The notes: generated by a model from the letters alone, not told the origin. A DNA stretch of 64,000 nt from Bacillus sp. RO1 (GCF_012524115.1 NZ_JAAZWB010000066.1:1-64000); one strand, 5' to 3'; counted from the stretch's first letter, positions 8,324 through 18,161 are shown. Translations and numbers: made by a program.

Positions 8324-9247
8324 TTACTTCCCGTCCTTTTGCCAATACCTTCTTGCTGCACATAGTTCTTTTTCATAGATAGTATTTTCCATAGGAAGAA
8401 TCTCAATATCTCTTCCTGTTTTCGGTGAGTGTAAGAGTTTACCGTCTCCATGATAGATTCCAACGTGATGGAGTTTTCCTTCTCCTTCTTCATGAGCGAA
8501 AAACAATAGGTCTCCCGGCTCCAAAGCATCAAGCGAAACCTCCATCCCTTCTTTCGCCTGGTCATGAGCATCACGTGGAATGGTATAACCGTTTGCTTTA
8601 CACATTGTATAACAGAAACCGGAACAATCCATGCCATAACCACTCATGCCACCCCATAAATATGGGAGGCCGAGAAATCTCTCTCCCGTCTGTACAATAT
8701 CTGCTCCTGAGCCTTTAGGGATGGAAGCTAGCCCCTCATAAACTGAAGTATCATTCGCCCTTAGCATTCCAACCTCACCATCAGGAAGTTGAACCTTTAC
8801 TGTCCCTTCTTCTTTTTCCACTACCGGTAAAATGGTTTGAAAACTAAGCTCAAGTAACTCTTTCTCCGTTTTTGAAAATAAGGGAGCAAGGTTGCTTGTA
8901 ACTACTGCTACAGGGTCTTCTGTAAGCTTCCAGTCCCCAACTTCGGTAATCTGACATTTAGGAACCCAGCCTGGATATCCTCTTTCGTCCTTTGAAGATC
9001 CTTGGGTCAAAGCAATAATATGGTAATAGTTCTCCTTCTCTTCCAATACGAGAACTTCCTGACCGAAAAGCAATTGGGACTGGATGAGGTTGGCATCACA
9101 TAGTTCTAGTCTTGTTTCAAAGTTAAGGGAATCCAGCCATCTTCTTATATCGGTAGGATTGGAGGTGACTTTTTCATCCAGTTTTCTTGGTGAATCATAA
9201 GAAGTCCAGATGGTAGCAATCGGTACATTTATGACATATTTACTCAA
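8324..9247 (-). CDS. ykfC: Gamma-D-glutamyl-L-diamino acid endopeptidase YkfC (NlpC/P60)
   Basis: Cleaves murein-derived peptides between D-Glu and the diamino acid. N-terminal SH3-like segments (to about residue 165) precede the NlpC/P60 domain, whose catalytic Cys208 (MDCSGF), His261 (HHVGIY) and His273 (LLHSP) are all present. There is no signal peptide, as expected for cytoplasmic recycling. It overlaps ykfB by 8 bases and completes a ykfA-B-C order. Confidence 0.94.
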   Translation of the reverse strand: MSKYVINVPIATIWTSYDSPRKLDEKVTSNPTDIRRWLDSLNFETRLELCDANLIQSQLLFGQEVLVLEEKENYYHIIALTQGSSKDERGYPGWVPKCQITEVGDWKLTEDPVAVVTSNLAPLFSKTEKELLELSFQTILPVVEKEEGTVKVQLPDGEVGMLRANDTSVYEGLASIPKGSGADIVQTGERFLGLPYLWGGMSGYGMDCSGFCYTMCKANGYTIPRDAHDQAKEGMEVSLDALEPGDLLFFAHEEGEGKLHHVGIYHGDGKLLHSPKTGRDIEILPMENTIYEKELCAARRYWQKDGK

Positions 9248-10340
9248 CGTTGACTCCTCCTTTTACATTCACATCAGTAATTCCTAATCCATTGGCATTT
9301 GGAAAACTAATCTTTCGCCCGTTATAGATGATACCGCCTGTAATAATATCCTCGGCCAGCATAAGTGGTGCATCGAAATCGAATCGTGTGATGTTGCTTT
9401 TACTGGCGGCAAAATGCGCCGCTGCAGTGATGCCGAGCCTTGTCTCAATCATGCTGCCAACCATGCACTCGACTCCATAGGCTTCTGCGATACTATTAAT
9501 TTTCTCAGCCTGGAAAATTCCGCCCGACTTCATAAGCTTAATATTAATCAGGTCTGCACTTCGAGTTTGAAGCACCTGAAGGGCCTGTTCGGGTGTAAAT
9601 ACACTCTCATCTGCCATTATCAGTGTTTCCACTGAATCGGTAACCTGTTTTAAGCCTTTTAAATCGTGGGTTATGACAGGTTGTTCCACAAGCTCGATAT
9701 TCATTCCCAGGTCTTCCATTTTTCGAATACCGCGTATGGCTTCCTTTGCCGTCCAGCCCTGGTTTGCATCCAAACGAAGTTCCACCGCATCTCCAACACG
9801 GCTTCTGATTTCTCTAATTCTGGAAATATCTGTCGCCATATCGTCTTTCCCTACTTTTACCTTGAGAACAAGGAAACCTCTTTCTAAATAAAGCAAGGCG
9901 TCCTCACCCATCTCCTTCGGGGAATTGACGCTGACGGTGAAGTCTGTTTCAAGTTCCTTTTTAGCCCCTCCCAAGTATTGATAAAGAGGCAGCTTGCTGT
10001 GTTGGGCCAAGCAATCATAGATGGCCATATCCACTGCAGCCTTTGCACTTGAATTACGGACAAGTGATTTATGTAGTTTTTGCAGTAACGGTTCATAGTT
10101 CAGTATATTTTCGTTTAATAGGTTTGGTTTTAGAATTTGTTGAATGGCATACTCCACACTATCAAGGCTGTCACCTGTGATAACATGTGTTGGAGGTGCC
10201 TCCCCCCATCCGATTAAACCGTTATCACAGGTGATTTTCACTACCACCGCTTGGGCAACATACACCGTTCGCAACGCTGTTTTGAATGGTTTGGAAAGAG
10301 GAACTGCCGTTCGAAAAGTTTCCATTTGTTGTATGTTCAT
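9240..10340 (-). CDS. ykfB: L-Ala-D/L-Glu epimerase YkfB
   Basis: Enolase-superfamily enzyme that epimerises the L-Ala-D-Glu dipeptide from murein so that it can be hydrolysed. In the 366-residue frame the acid/base lysines fall at 160/162 (LKVKVG) and 268 (IKLMKS), and the Mg ligands at Asp191, Glu219 and Asp244, the pattern known for B. subtilis YkfB. The ATG ending at 10340 has AGGAGAGGA upstream; an in-frame start six codons earlier lacks a good site. Confidence 0.96.
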   Translation of the reverse strand: MNIQQMETFRTAVPLSKPFKTALRTVYVAQAVVVKITCDNGLIGWGEAPPTHVITGDSLDSVEYAIQQILKPNLLNENILNYEPLLQKLHKSLVRNSSAKAAVDMAIYDCLAQHSKLPLYQYLGGAKKELETDFTVSVNSPKEMGEDALLYLERGFLVLKVKVGKDDMATDISRIREIRSRVGDAVELRLDANQGWTAKEAIRGIRKMEDLGMNIELVEQPVITHDLKGLKQVTDSVETLIMADESVFTPEQALQVLQTRSADLINIKLMKSGGIFQAEKINSIAEAYGVECMVGSMIETRLGITAAAHFAASKSNITRFDFDAPLMLAEDIITGGIIYNGRKISFPNANGLGITDVNVKGGVNVE

Positions 10341-10354
10341 GATTTCCTCTCCTC

Positions 10355-11275
10355 TCAATCCACTCCTGCTTGGATGGTTAATGTCTTGTTGTATGTGTTC
10401 AGTTCCGCTTTCGCACCATGAGGCACCGCAATATTAGGTGAGCAATGTCCAATTTGGAATCCACTCATAGTCGGTTTATTGGCATCCTGTACATGCTGTG
10501 TGATGACCTCCTCTAGCGTCAAGGATGCTTTTCCCTCATCTGGTATACAGTTATGGAAATTGCCAATGACAATTCCCTCGGCATCGGCAAATTTTCCGGC
10601 CATTTTCATCTGATTAAGCATTCTGTCCACTTTGTATGGTTGTTCGTCAATATCTTCAAAGAAAAGGATCTTTCCTTTGGTCTGCAATTCAAACGGAGTT
10701 CCAAGTGAACTTACAAGCAAGGTTAGGTTTCCGCCAACCAACTCTCCGGTTGCAACGCCCTCATTCATCACTTCAAGCGGGGAAAGTTTTTCTGTATACA
10801 CGATTTTCGTTGGTTCAAAAAGCTGTTGAAAATACGCTTTGGATAGAGGGTGGATGCACTCGAGTCCGATATCAGAGCTTAGCATCGGACCATGAAAGGA
10901 AGTTAATCCGGCCTGTTGGTAAAATGCCTGATGTAAAAAGGTAATGTCGCTGTACCCCCAGAAAATTTTAGGGTTATTTTTAATAATGTCATAATCTATG
11001 TTGGAGGCGATCCTTGCCGTTCCAAATCCACCACACGCACAAAAAATGGCCTTTACTTCTTCGTCTTGAAACATTGCATGCAGATCCTCGAGCTTCTCCT
11101 CATCCCTTGAAGCAAGGTAACCGTATGGGGCATCCACGTACTTGCCCATCTTTATTTTCAATCCTAATTCCTCTTCCAAGAAAGGTAATGCAAGTTTCAA
11201 TTTTTCTTGTTTCGGGGGGCTTGCTGGTGCGATGACTCCTACTGTGTCACCTTTTTTCAAACGCAGTGGCTTCAT
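10355..11275 (-). CDS. ykfA: Muropeptide LD-carboxypeptidase YkfA (S66 family)
   Basis: Serine peptidase of the LdcA/MccF family thought to trim the terminal D-Ala from murein tetrapeptides. The nucleophile is Ser109 in FWGYSDIT, after the FCACGGFGT oxyanion region; ENK/His relay residues follow in the C-terminal half. The ATG ending at 11275 has GTGAGGAG about 8 bases upstream. First gene of the ykf operon, whose products turn wall peptides into amino acids. Confidence 0.93.
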   Translation of the reverse strand: MKPLRLKKGDTVGVIAPASPPKQEKLKLALPFLEEELGLKIKMGKYVDAPYGYLASRDEEKLEDLHAMFQDEEVKAIFCACGGFGTARIASNIDYDIIKNNPKIFWGYSDITFLHQAFYQQAGLTSFHGPMLSSDIGLECIHPLSKAYFQQLFEPTKIVYTEKLSPLEVMNEGVATGELVGGNLTLLVSSLGTPFELQTKGKILFFEDIDEQPYKVDRMLNQMKMAGKFADAEGIVIGNFHNCIPDEGKASLTLEEVITQHVQDANKPTMSGFQIGHCSPNIAVPHGAKAELNTYNKTLTIQAGVD

Positions 11276-11647
11276 GTTTCGCAACTCCTCACCTATATAG
11301 TTTCTATCAAGCTATGTATATGTATTGTAATGACTTATCAGTATGTATTCCCTACTTAAATAACCCTTCCCCTCTTAAAAACTTATAGACTGTTATTCTT
11401 TATCTGTCCATTTCAGTTCGATGTATTAATGCAAACGATTCCTTTTACCTCTTCGTTTTGAAGCTAAACATGGTTATCGAAATATAATGGGATTCCATTT
11501 CATACATGTACTCAAATCGCATTGCTTCTTCTGCTCAAGAGCTTTAATAAAACACACTTCAAAAAGCTTTTAGAATAATTCGGCATTTTGTTACATAGAA
11601 AAAGATCCAGATCGGAGTATTTCTCCTTTTCTGGATCCTTCCATTTT
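11276..11647. other. Leader of the ykf operon and convergent spacer
   Basis: About 370 bases without a gene. It holds the terminator of the stress-protein gene (11599-11637) and presumably the ykfA promoter. I looked for CodY and cre boxes and found no convincing match. Confidence 0.5.
11599..11637 (-). terminator. Terminator of the GSP18-like gene
   Basis: Minus strand GATCCAGA...TCTGGATC with an inner GGAG/CTCC stem, followed by TTTTTCT. Confidence 0.85.
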
Positions 11648-12166
11648 TTATTTATTTAGAAGCTTCAACGATTCCCTAATGAAAGCAGGAATATCATCCG
11701 GTGTTCTACTAGAAACCAGCTGATCATGACATACGACCACTTCCTTGTCATGGAAATGAGCACCTGCGTTTTGCAGATCAATTTTGATTGAAGTATATCC
11801 CGTGATATCTCTTCCTTTAAGGGCTTCTGCCGTAATTAGTAATTGCGGACCATGGCAGATAGCAAAAACCGGCTTTTGGTCATCCATGAATGCTTTCGTA
11901 AAGGTAACAAAGCGATCATCGGCCCTTAAAATATCCGGTGAGAAACCTCCCGGTAACAAAAGGGCGTCAAATTCCTCAGGACTTACATCATCAATTCCTG
12001 CGTCAGTCGTGACCTCCACTCCATCCGTTTTTCCTTTCACGGTTTCTCCCTTGGATTTTTCAATAACTGTCAGCTTGTGACCAGCCTCTTCAAAAGCTTT
12101 GGCCGGTTCTGTGTACTCTGAGTCTTCAAATTCATTGGTTAGTAATACGGCAATTTTCTTACTCAT
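11648..12166 (-). CDS. yfkM: DJ-1/PfpI family protein, general stress protein 18-like
   Basis: 172 residues, full-length for the PfpI/GSP18 class. The nucleophile elbow AICHGPQ places Cys104 next to His105, and Glu14 in the NEFED segment fits the third residue. B. subtilis YfkM belongs to the SigB stress regulon; members have been linked to glyoxalase/deglycase activity, but the substrate here is unknown. The ATG ending at 12166 has AAAGGAG upstream. A single-gene transcript with its own terminator. Confidence 0.85.
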   Translation of the reverse strand: MSKKIAVLLTNEFEDSEYTEPAKAFEEAGHKLTVIEKSKGETVKGKTDGVEVTTDAGIDDVSPEEFDALLLPGGFSPDILRADDRFVTFTKAFMDDQKPVFAICHGPQLLITAEALKGRDITGYTSIKIDLQNAGAHFHDKEVVVCHDQLVSSRTPDDIPAFIRESLKLLNK

Positions 12167-12276
12167 TATATAACGACTCCTTTTTGTTAGGATTGCTCTG
12201 CTGCAAGTATGGTCCGTTTTGCAATATATCCAGAGCCACTTAGTTACATTAGATAAAGTACCCGCCAGCAATCAAA

Positions 12277-13581
12277 CTAAACTTTTCCTTGCGCATCCGG
12301 TAAAAACTGCTGAAAAATGGAATCCTTCTGAATGGGATAAATCTCTTTACCTGCCACATCGTTAATGATAATCTGGTTTCGCATGACTGCCAAACTTAAA
12401 TTGGTAGCTGCTGTACCATGAGAATGTTCGAGGTTTGTGGACATATACATATGATTCTCTCTGTCTTTCTTCCAAACCAAGCGAAACTTCTTGTCTACCT
12501 TGAATTCCTTTTCACTTTCCCATTGGATTTCTTCTTTATTATTCCAAATCCACTTAGGGATGTGAGGTTTGTACCCCGTTGCGAGGACCACCTTATCCGC
12601 TTGCACCGTAAATTCCTCTTCCTTCTCCCATTGATGACAGGAGACGATTAAGGAATTATTTTCTTCTTTAATGGCATTTACTTCAGTTAAGGGCTGTATA
12701 GTAATCTTTTTATCCCGCCCTTCCACTGAACGGTTGTACAGGAGATCATAGATCTTAATTAATGTTTCTTTGTCCACCCCGTTACGGACCGTATTCAATC
12801 TTTCCAGTGCTTCCTTTCGCTTTTCATAAGGAAGAGAATGAAAGTATTGAACATAGTCTGGAGAGAATACCTCCTGTCCAAGCTTTGCACTTTCCAGTTG
12901 AGCAAAGTGGGAAGATCGAGTGTACCACGTAAGAGCGTAATTATGGTGCTTTTGATCTTCAAGCAGTTCGTAGAAAACCTCAGCAGCACTCTGGCCGGAT
13001 CCAACTATAATAACGGATGAGGAACCCTTAATATCATTAGCAGCTTGTAAGTATTTACTTGTATGAACCATATGTTCACTTTCTTCCATATTATCTGGGA
13101 TGAAAGGGATACTACCTGTCCCAACTACAACATGCCTTGCAAAATACGTTTCGACTTCATTTGTATTTGCCTTTTTCACCTCAACCTTATAACCATCCCC
13201 GTTAAAGGAGACTCCCACTACCTCTGAATGAAATTGACAGTTTTCAAGTTGCTCTGAGACCCATTTTGCATAAAGGTTATATTCTCTTCTAGGAATATCA
13301 AACCTACGATAAAAGAAGAATTGAAATAGCCTGTTCTGGTTATGTACATAATTGAGGAAACTGTAAGGACTTGTCGGATCTGCAAAAGTAACCAAGTCTG
13401 CTATAAATGGAACTTGCAAATCGGACTGTTCAATAAGCATACCTGGATGCCAGTTGAAACATTCTTCTTTATCAAAAAAGATGGAAGTAAGATCAGGCTG
13501 CTGCTCTATTAATGCCGCCAAACCCAGATTAAAAGGGCCTATTCCTATTCCAATTAAGTCATATATTCTGTTCATTGACAT
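12277..13581 (-). CDS. L-lysine N6- or L-ornithine N5-monooxygenase
   Basis: FAD- and NADPH-dependent N-hydroxylase of the IucD/SidA/PvdA family, which makes the hydroxamate precursor of siderophores. The FAD fingerprint GIGIGPFNLGLAAL is at residues 12-25, the substrate-side motif NWHPGM at about 43-48 and the NADPH loop VGSGQSAAE near 190; ATGYKP near 355 is the family's C-terminal signature. 434 residues is full length. No NRPS or IucA/C-type synthetase gene lies nearby, which is unusual. No Fur box was recognised. Confidence 0.9.
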   Translation of the reverse strand: MSMNRIYDLIGIGIGPFNLGLAALIEQQPDLTSIFFDKEECFNWHPGMLIEQSDLQVPFIADLVTFADPTSPYSFLNYVHNQNRLFQFFFYRRFDIPRREYNLYAKWVSEQLENCQFHSEVVGVSFNGDGYKVEVKKANTNEVETYFARHVVVGTGSIPFIPDNMEESEHMVHTSKYLQAANDIKGSSSVIIVGSGQSAAEVFYELLEDQKHHNYALTWYTRSSHFAQLESAKLGQEVFSPDYVQYFHSLPYEKRKEALERLNTVRNGVDKETLIKIYDLLYNRSVEGRDKKITIQPLTEVNAIKEENNSLIVSCHQWEKEEEFTVQADKVVLATGYKPHIPKWIWNNKEEIQWESEKEFKVDKKFRLVWKKDRENHMYMSTNLEHSHGTAATNLSLAVMRNQIIINDVAGKEIYPIQKDSIFQQFLPDAQGKV

Positions 13582-13658
13582 GAGACTCCCCCGTTTTAAC
13601 TAGAATGTCTTATTTATACCCTGTATTTAGAAAAATACTTCATTTTTATTAGGGTAAA

Positions 13659-13689
13659 TAAAAAAGGGACAGAGACTTAGTCTCTGTCC
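13659..13689 (-). terminator. Terminator of the histidine kinase gene
   Basis: Minus strand GGACAGAGACT/AGTCTCTGTCC, an almost uninterrupted 11-bp stem, followed by CTTTTTT. Confidence 0.92.
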
Positions 13690-13791
13690 AATAATCCCGT
13701 GTACGAAAGGAGAAGCAAGCTGCACACGATATATTTTATGCATAAATCTATGAACTGCTTGGTCATCTATCTCTTATCAAACGCACATTTT

Positions 13792-15063
13792 TTAATGTGT
13801 TGGAAGGTCAATCGTGACAGTTGTCCCGTTTCCTTCCTTGCTTTCAAAACGAATATTCCCTTGATGCTCTTCAATAATTTTTTTGGTTATCGTTAATCCA
13901 AGTCCCATTCCTTTTTCCTTGGAAGTGAAAAACGGGTCACCAATATTATCCATATGGGAAGATGAGATTCCAATCCCATCATCCTTTACTTGAATACTAC
14001 TTCTACCATCTTCTGTATTCGTCAAACCCCTAATGGTTATGGTTCCTCCGCCAGGCATCGCTTCCATAGAGTTCTTAAATAGATTGATAAATACTTGTTT
14101 GAGGTTGTTCTTGTCCCCTCTTACCATTGTTTCAGGACCCAAATTTTCAATGGTAAAGGAAATATTATGATTATTAGCTTCATTCTCCACTAAGTTGATC
14201 ACATATTGGAGAACTTCCAGTAAAGGAATAAGCTTTAGTTCCTTTGTTTGAGGTTTAGATAGAACCAGCAGCTCCGAGACAATATCATTTATTCTATCAA
14301 TTTCAGATAACACCATTTCCACATGCTTTTTGTTTGCATTCCCGGACCTTTGGATTAATTGAATAAACCCCTTGATAGAGGTTAGCGGATTTTTTATTTC
14401 ATGGGCAATACCCGCAGAAAGTTCTCCAACCACCGACAGTTTCTCTTTGGTTACCAACAATTGTTCTGTTTTTTTCAAAGATGATATGTCCCTTCCTATC
14501 GTGACAAGTGCTTTTCTCCGCCCATCCGCATGAAACAAGGGCACCTTAATCACATCAAACGTCTTTCTTTCCCCATCTGCAAGGCAGAACGACTCCTCTG
14601 CACGAGATATTTTGCCTTCCTTCCAGGTCTGCTCGTCTGTTTGCATACAGTATTCAAAAGCTTCCAAAAAATGTGGGGAATAGGCTCCTAATTCTACATC
14701 AGTCTTGCCTTTGTAATCTACCTTCTGTAAATCATAAAGTGCGAGACCATATTCATTGGTTTGCAGCCATCTACCTTCACCATCTTTGAAGCATACGAAG
14801 TCAGGCATATTGTTTATTAGTGTAGACAGCTCTTGTTCCTTTTGTTCGAGCTCCTTCAATGCCGCATGCTTTTTCAGCATCAGATATAACAATAGTGTCG
14901 TGAAGAGTATAAAAAGCCAGCCTTTTATTAGGTTAATATATTCTGAAATAACGTGATGGTCGTTTTGCTTTAGTACGTATATCCAATAATCTGTCAATCC
15001 AATCCATACAATTCCAAAAAACAGATAGATTAAAGGTATAAACTTTAGCCAATTCCTCTTCAT
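13792..15063 (-). CDS. Membrane PAS-domain histidine kinase, sporulation-kinase-like
   Basis: 423 residues: two N-terminal membrane helices (about 8-28 and 45-65), a coiled linker, a PAS domain (about 80-200), a HisKA domain with the phosphorylated His in IAHEIKNPLTS, and a HATPase with DDGIGI and GMGLGLTI boxes. No response regulator is adjacent, so it is an orphan kinase. That architecture is shared with Bacillus phosphorelay kinases (KinB/KinC/KinE group), but which one cannot be told from the sequence. Confidence 0.9.
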   Translation of the reverse strand: MKRNWLKFIPLIYLFFGIVWIGLTDYWIYVLKQNDHHVISEYINLIKGWLFILFTTLLLYLMLKKHAALKELEQKEQELSTLINNMPDFVCFKDGEGRWLQTNEYGLALYDLQKVDYKGKTDVELGAYSPHFLEAFEYCMQTDEQTWKEGKISRAEESFCLADGERKTFDVIKVPLFHADGRRKALVTIGRDISSLKKTEQLLVTKEKLSVVGELSAGIAHEIKNPLTSIKGFIQLIQRSGNANKKHVEMVLSEIDRINDIVSELLVLSKPQTKELKLIPLLEVLQYVINLVENEANNHNISFTIENLGPETMVRGDKNNLKQVFINLFKNSMEAMPGGGTITIRGLTNTEDGRSSIQVKDDGIGISSSHMDNIGDPFFTSKEKGMGLGLTITKKIIEEHQGNIRFESKEGNGTTVTIDLPTH

Positions 15064-15351
15064 AAAATACCTCTTATGTCTTTAAAAATAGTTTCATTTC
15101 ATTAATATATAGCCAATATTTATCTGATAATTTCATTATATCTTTTAACCCGAAATATAGATACAAAGTCCCGCTTGGGAAAGTCAGATAAAAATTCATC
15201 GAATTATACCTAAAAGTCATTATACACTTTCCTGCCCCGTAATTTCTAGTTACTTTCGCAGTATAGTACTTTTATACATCAATAGAAAAGGTTTAACCTG
15301 GTCCCAACAGGGTATATATTATCTAAACACAGCTTTCTGGGAGGAATTTAT

Positions 15352-15504
15352 ATGGAAGATAGAGACGTAAGAGTTGATAAAAGGGAAACCAAAGAAGATC
15401 GTGGTTTAGTTGCATCCACATTCATTAAATATACTGCTTACCTCATTATATTCTTCGGCATTATCTGGTTCATAATCAGTTATTTGCTACCAATGTTCCA
15501 ATAA
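15352..15504 (+). CDS. Small single-pass membrane protein
   Basis: 50 residues: a charged N-terminal third rich in Asp, Arg and Lys, then one membrane helix (TAYLIIFFGIIWFIISYLL). GGGAGGAA lies 7 bases before the ATG, and TTTAAC-17-TATATT upstream is a possible promoter. A strong terminator follows directly. One of few plus-strand genes here. I do not recognise the family. Confidence 0.8.
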   Translation: MEDRDVRVDKRETKEDRGLVASTFIKYTAYLIIFFGIIWFIISYLLPMFQ

Positions 15505-15510
15505 ACAAAC

Positions 15511-15542
15511 AAAGCCCAAGTCTTGGCAGACTTGGGCTTTAT
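15511..15542. terminator. Bidirectional terminator
   Basis: AAAGCCCAAGTC...GACTTGGGCTTT, 12-bp perfect stem between convergent genes; serves the small plus-strand gene and the propeller gene. Confidence 0.93.
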
Positions 15543-15555
15543 TATATTTTCATCA

Positions 15556-16611
15556 TTAAAGAATGGTCCCAGAAAACTGAGGCATTTGTAGGGTAATGGA
15601 TTGAATCTTTTCACCATTGATATCCACTGCCCACAATTTGTAATTCGGTTTCCCCCTCAACCAACTCTGATCTTGAATAAATAACACCCTATCCTTGTCA
15701 CGGAAAAATACTGGTTCTGTAATTAATGTACGAAAGCTTGTGATAGGCTGAACTTCTTTCCCACTCGCATTCATTGTGTACATTTCATAAATATATTGCG
15801 ATTTTTCACGAGGATTTTCACTAGCAGCAGAAAACGCAATAATGTCACCAGTAGGAGAGAGCTTGCCACTATAGATAATATTGGATTCAAATTCAAAACT
15901 AGGATTTACATATTCCCTATCCATCGTTTTAGTATCTATCATAATAAAAGAAGAATACAAGCCTCTCTCTTCATCTTTGCCCCATTCCACATAGCCAAGT
16001 TTTGTTCCATCGCTTGTAAGAGAGAGACTTCGCTTTTTCAAACTTTCATCATGGGTGAGTCTTTCCTTTTTATCACCTGTAATTGAAATGGAATACAAAT
16101 CAATGTTAGTTGCCCCTTCCTCCATTTCATTTCCTTCCTGATATTTCTTTGCTGCTAAATAGTAGATGAATTGATCATCCTGTGAAAAAATGGCATCTGT
16201 TATTAGCTCATCATCTTGTGATAAACGAACGAGATCATTACCATCACTGTTCATGATGTAAAGTGATCTAGTTAATGTGGTTTCGCGTTTTTCTTGGGAT
16301 AAAAAGAGGATCTTATCCCCTTTGGAAGAATAACGAGGATGCACATGGCTTTCTTCCTGCCTTGGGTAAGTCAGCTGCTTGACATTACTGCCATCCACAT
16401 CTGCTTTATATAGCGCTCCATCCCCGCTTTGAAAAAAAGGAAAAACGATTGAATCATCATCTGGAGACAGGGTGACAGTTTCCCCGAATCCATTATCGAT
16501 TGGAAGCCATGAGCGGGTAAATCGTTCTGAAAAGAAATATAAAAGGACGGATATGATGATGACAAATCCTATGAGGGAGATGGTGAATAGTTTTAATGTT
16601 TGTTTTTTCAT
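15556..16611 (-). CDS. Membrane-anchored TolB-like beta-propeller protein
   Basis: 351 residues with one N-terminal membrane helix (about 9-27) and a large extracytoplasmic domain. Repeats of the PD40/TolB type are seen, for example LSPDDDSIVFPFFQSG, YSSKGDKILFLSQE, FSQDDQFIYYLAAK and LSPTGDIIAFSA, each pairing a 'S.DG..I.F' strand with a 'LY..D.DG' strand. Probably a sensor or scaffold at the cell surface; no catalytic residues are evident. Function unknown. Confidence 0.8.
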   Translation of the reverse strand: MKKQTLKLFTISLIGFVIIISVLLYFFSERFTRSWLPIDNGFGETVTLSPDDDSIVFPFFQSGDGALYKADVDGSNVKQLTYPRQEESHVHPRYSSKGDKILFLSQEKRETTLTRSLYIMNSDGNDLVRLSQDDELITDAIFSQDDQFIYYLAAKKYQEGNEMEEGATNIDLYSISITGDKKERLTHDESLKKRSLSLTSDGTKLGYVEWGKDEERGLYSSFIMIDTKTMDREYVNPSFEFESNIIYSGKLSPTGDIIAFSAASENPREKSQYIYEMYTMNASGKEVQPITSFRTLITEPVFFRDKDRVLFIQDQSWLRGKPNYKLWAVDINGEKIQSITLQMPQFSGTIL

Positions 16612-16709
16612 CGGTATCGGCCTCTTTCTGGTTAATGGAATTCGTTCTTGTTAGTTTACCCTCTAATGGAAAATCCTACTTATTTTTTGCTATATTTTTT
16701 AAAAAAGCA

Positions 16710-16736
16710 AAAAGCAACCTAATGATAGATTGCTTC
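16710..16736 (-). terminator. Terminator of the murG-like gene
   Basis: Minus strand AAGCAA...TTGCTT stem followed by TTTGCTTTTTT. Confidence 0.6.
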
Positions 16737-16770
16737 AATTTAATAGCATTTACAGTTAATCCATATAACT

Positions 16771-17841
16771 TTATTTTGCTGTGTTTATGATTTGTTTTAG
16801 GATGATTTCTAGGGTGTTCGGCGCGCTATCTTGGGACATGTTTTTTTGCAGTTGATCTTTCTCAAGCTTAAGCGCCTCTAGTTGGTTTAACAGTGTTTCT
16901 GTTGTAAGGTCTTCTTCGAATAAAACTTTTGCAAACCCTTTTTTCTCAAACGATTGGGCATTTAATATTTGGTCTCCCCTGCTTGCATTCCTAGAAAGGG
17001 GGATTAACAGCATCGGCTTACGTAACGCCAAGAATTCAAAAATCGAATTGGCACCCGCTCTTGAGATAATGAAATCAGATGCTGCTAAAACATCTGGTAA
17101 TTCTTGATTGATATATTCAAATTGCTTATACCCTTTTACGCCTTCAAAGGAGTGATCAATGTTTCCTTTTCCGCATAGATGGACAATTTGATATTGCTCG
17201 GTTAATTGTGATAGCACTTGACGTAAGGTTTCATTTATTTTTTTCGCTCCGAGACTTCCTCCCATTATGGTAAGTATCGGTTTTTTCTCGTGAAATCCAA
17301 GCCTTGCTCTTCCTTCTTGAGCTTTGCCTTGGAATAGCTCTTCTCTAATAGGAGAACCCGTAAATAAAACTTTATCCGAAGGAAAGTGATTCATTGTCTC
17401 GTCAAATGTGACAAATACTTTCGTCGCAAACTTGGTTGCAATTTTATTAGCAAGGCCCGGTGTGATGTCTGATTCATGAATGATAACAGGTATCTTCAAC
17501 ATTTTCGCTGCCATCACGACAGGAACTGTTACAAATCCCCCTTTAGAAAATACGACCTTTGGCTTCACTTTCCGTAATATCATTAAGGCTTCCATGGCCC
17601 CTTTAATGATTCTAAGCGGGTCGGAAAAGTTCTTCCAGTCAAAATAGCGTCGAAGCTTACCACTTGAAATTCCGTGAAAAGGGATATCCTCTTTACCGAT
17701 AATATCCTCTTCAATCCCTTTTCTTGAACCAATATATGTAATTTCCCACCCTGTGGCTTTTAACTTATTCATAATTGCAATGTTAGGTGTGACGTGACCT
17801 GCTGAGCCGCCGCCTGTGAAAACTATTTTTTTATTCGTCAT
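16771..17841 (-). CDS. murG: MurG-type undecaprenyl-PP-MurNAc-pentapeptide GlcNAc transferase (paralog)
   Basis: GT28 enzyme converting lipid I to lipid II on the inner membrane face. The lipid-binding G-loop [11 protein letters not shown] is at the N-terminus, [11 protein letters not shown] near 125, and the UDP-GlcNAc motif [10 protein letters not shown] near 190; [12 protein letters not shown] near 260 completes the site. The ATG ending at 17841 (356 residues) has AAGGATG upstream. It stands alone rather than in the division/cell-wall cluster, as the second MurG of some Bacillus species does, so it is likely an extra copy. Confidence 0.88.
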   Translation of the reverse strand: MTNKKIVFTGGGSAGHVTPNIAIMNKLKATGWEITYIGSRKGIEEDIIGKEDIPFHGISSGKLRRYFDWKNFSDPLRIIKGAMEALMILRKVKPKVVFSKGGFVTVPVVMAAKMLKIPVIIHESDITPGLANKIATKFATKVFVTFDETMNHFPSDKVLFTGSPIREELFQGKAQEGRARLGFHEKKPILTIMGGSLGAKKINETLRQVLSQLTEQYQIVHLCGKGNIDHSFEGVKGYKQFEYINQELPDVLAASDFIISRAGANSIFEFLALRKPMLLIPLSRNASRGDQILNAQSFEKKGFAKVLFEEDLTTETLLNQLEALKLEKDQLQKNMSQDSAPNTLEIILKQIINTAK

Positions 17842-17948
17842 GGTATCAACATCCTTCATGTCATTCTCTTCTTCTTATTATTAACGAAATATGCGTTAAA
17901 GGCAAAGAGTTTATGCAACAATGACGTTACCACATAGATCTATTTCGT

Positions 17949-17990
17949 AAAACAGGCTATGGAACCATATTACATGTCCCATAGCCTGTA
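17949..17990 (-). terminator. Terminator after the YvrJ gene
   Basis: ACAGGCTATGG...CCATAGCCTGT, 11-bp stem, followed on the minus strand by TTTT. Confidence 0.8.
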
Positions 17991-17996
17991 TTATAC

Positions 17997-18161
17997 TCAT
18001 TTAATGTTTCTTGAAGGCAATGTTTCCCTGGATAATTGATATGGAAGTTGCTGCAACGTTTTTGTTACATTTTCTAGTTTTTGTTCAATTCTATGCAACA
18101 AGTAAAACGTAATCACAATAGGAAAACCAACTTCACTTATCCATGTCCACCAGTGATCCAT
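17997..18161 (-). CDS. YvrJ family small membrane protein
   Basis: 54 residues starting MDHWWTWISEVGFPIVITFYLLHRIE, the characteristic YvrJ pattern: an aromatic N-terminus, one membrane helix with a central Pro, then an amphipathic helix. GGGGGGAG precedes the ATG. Third gene of a DUF1659-DUF2922-YvrJ cluster. Function unknown. Confidence 0.85.
   Translation of the reverse strand: MDHWWTWISEVGFPIVITFYLLHRIEQKLENVTKTLQQLPYQLSRETLPSRNIK

Noticed and set aside
8254-8643. 129-codon minus-strand frame inside ykfC
   Set aside because: It overlaps the catalytic part of ykfC in another frame and has no ribosome site.
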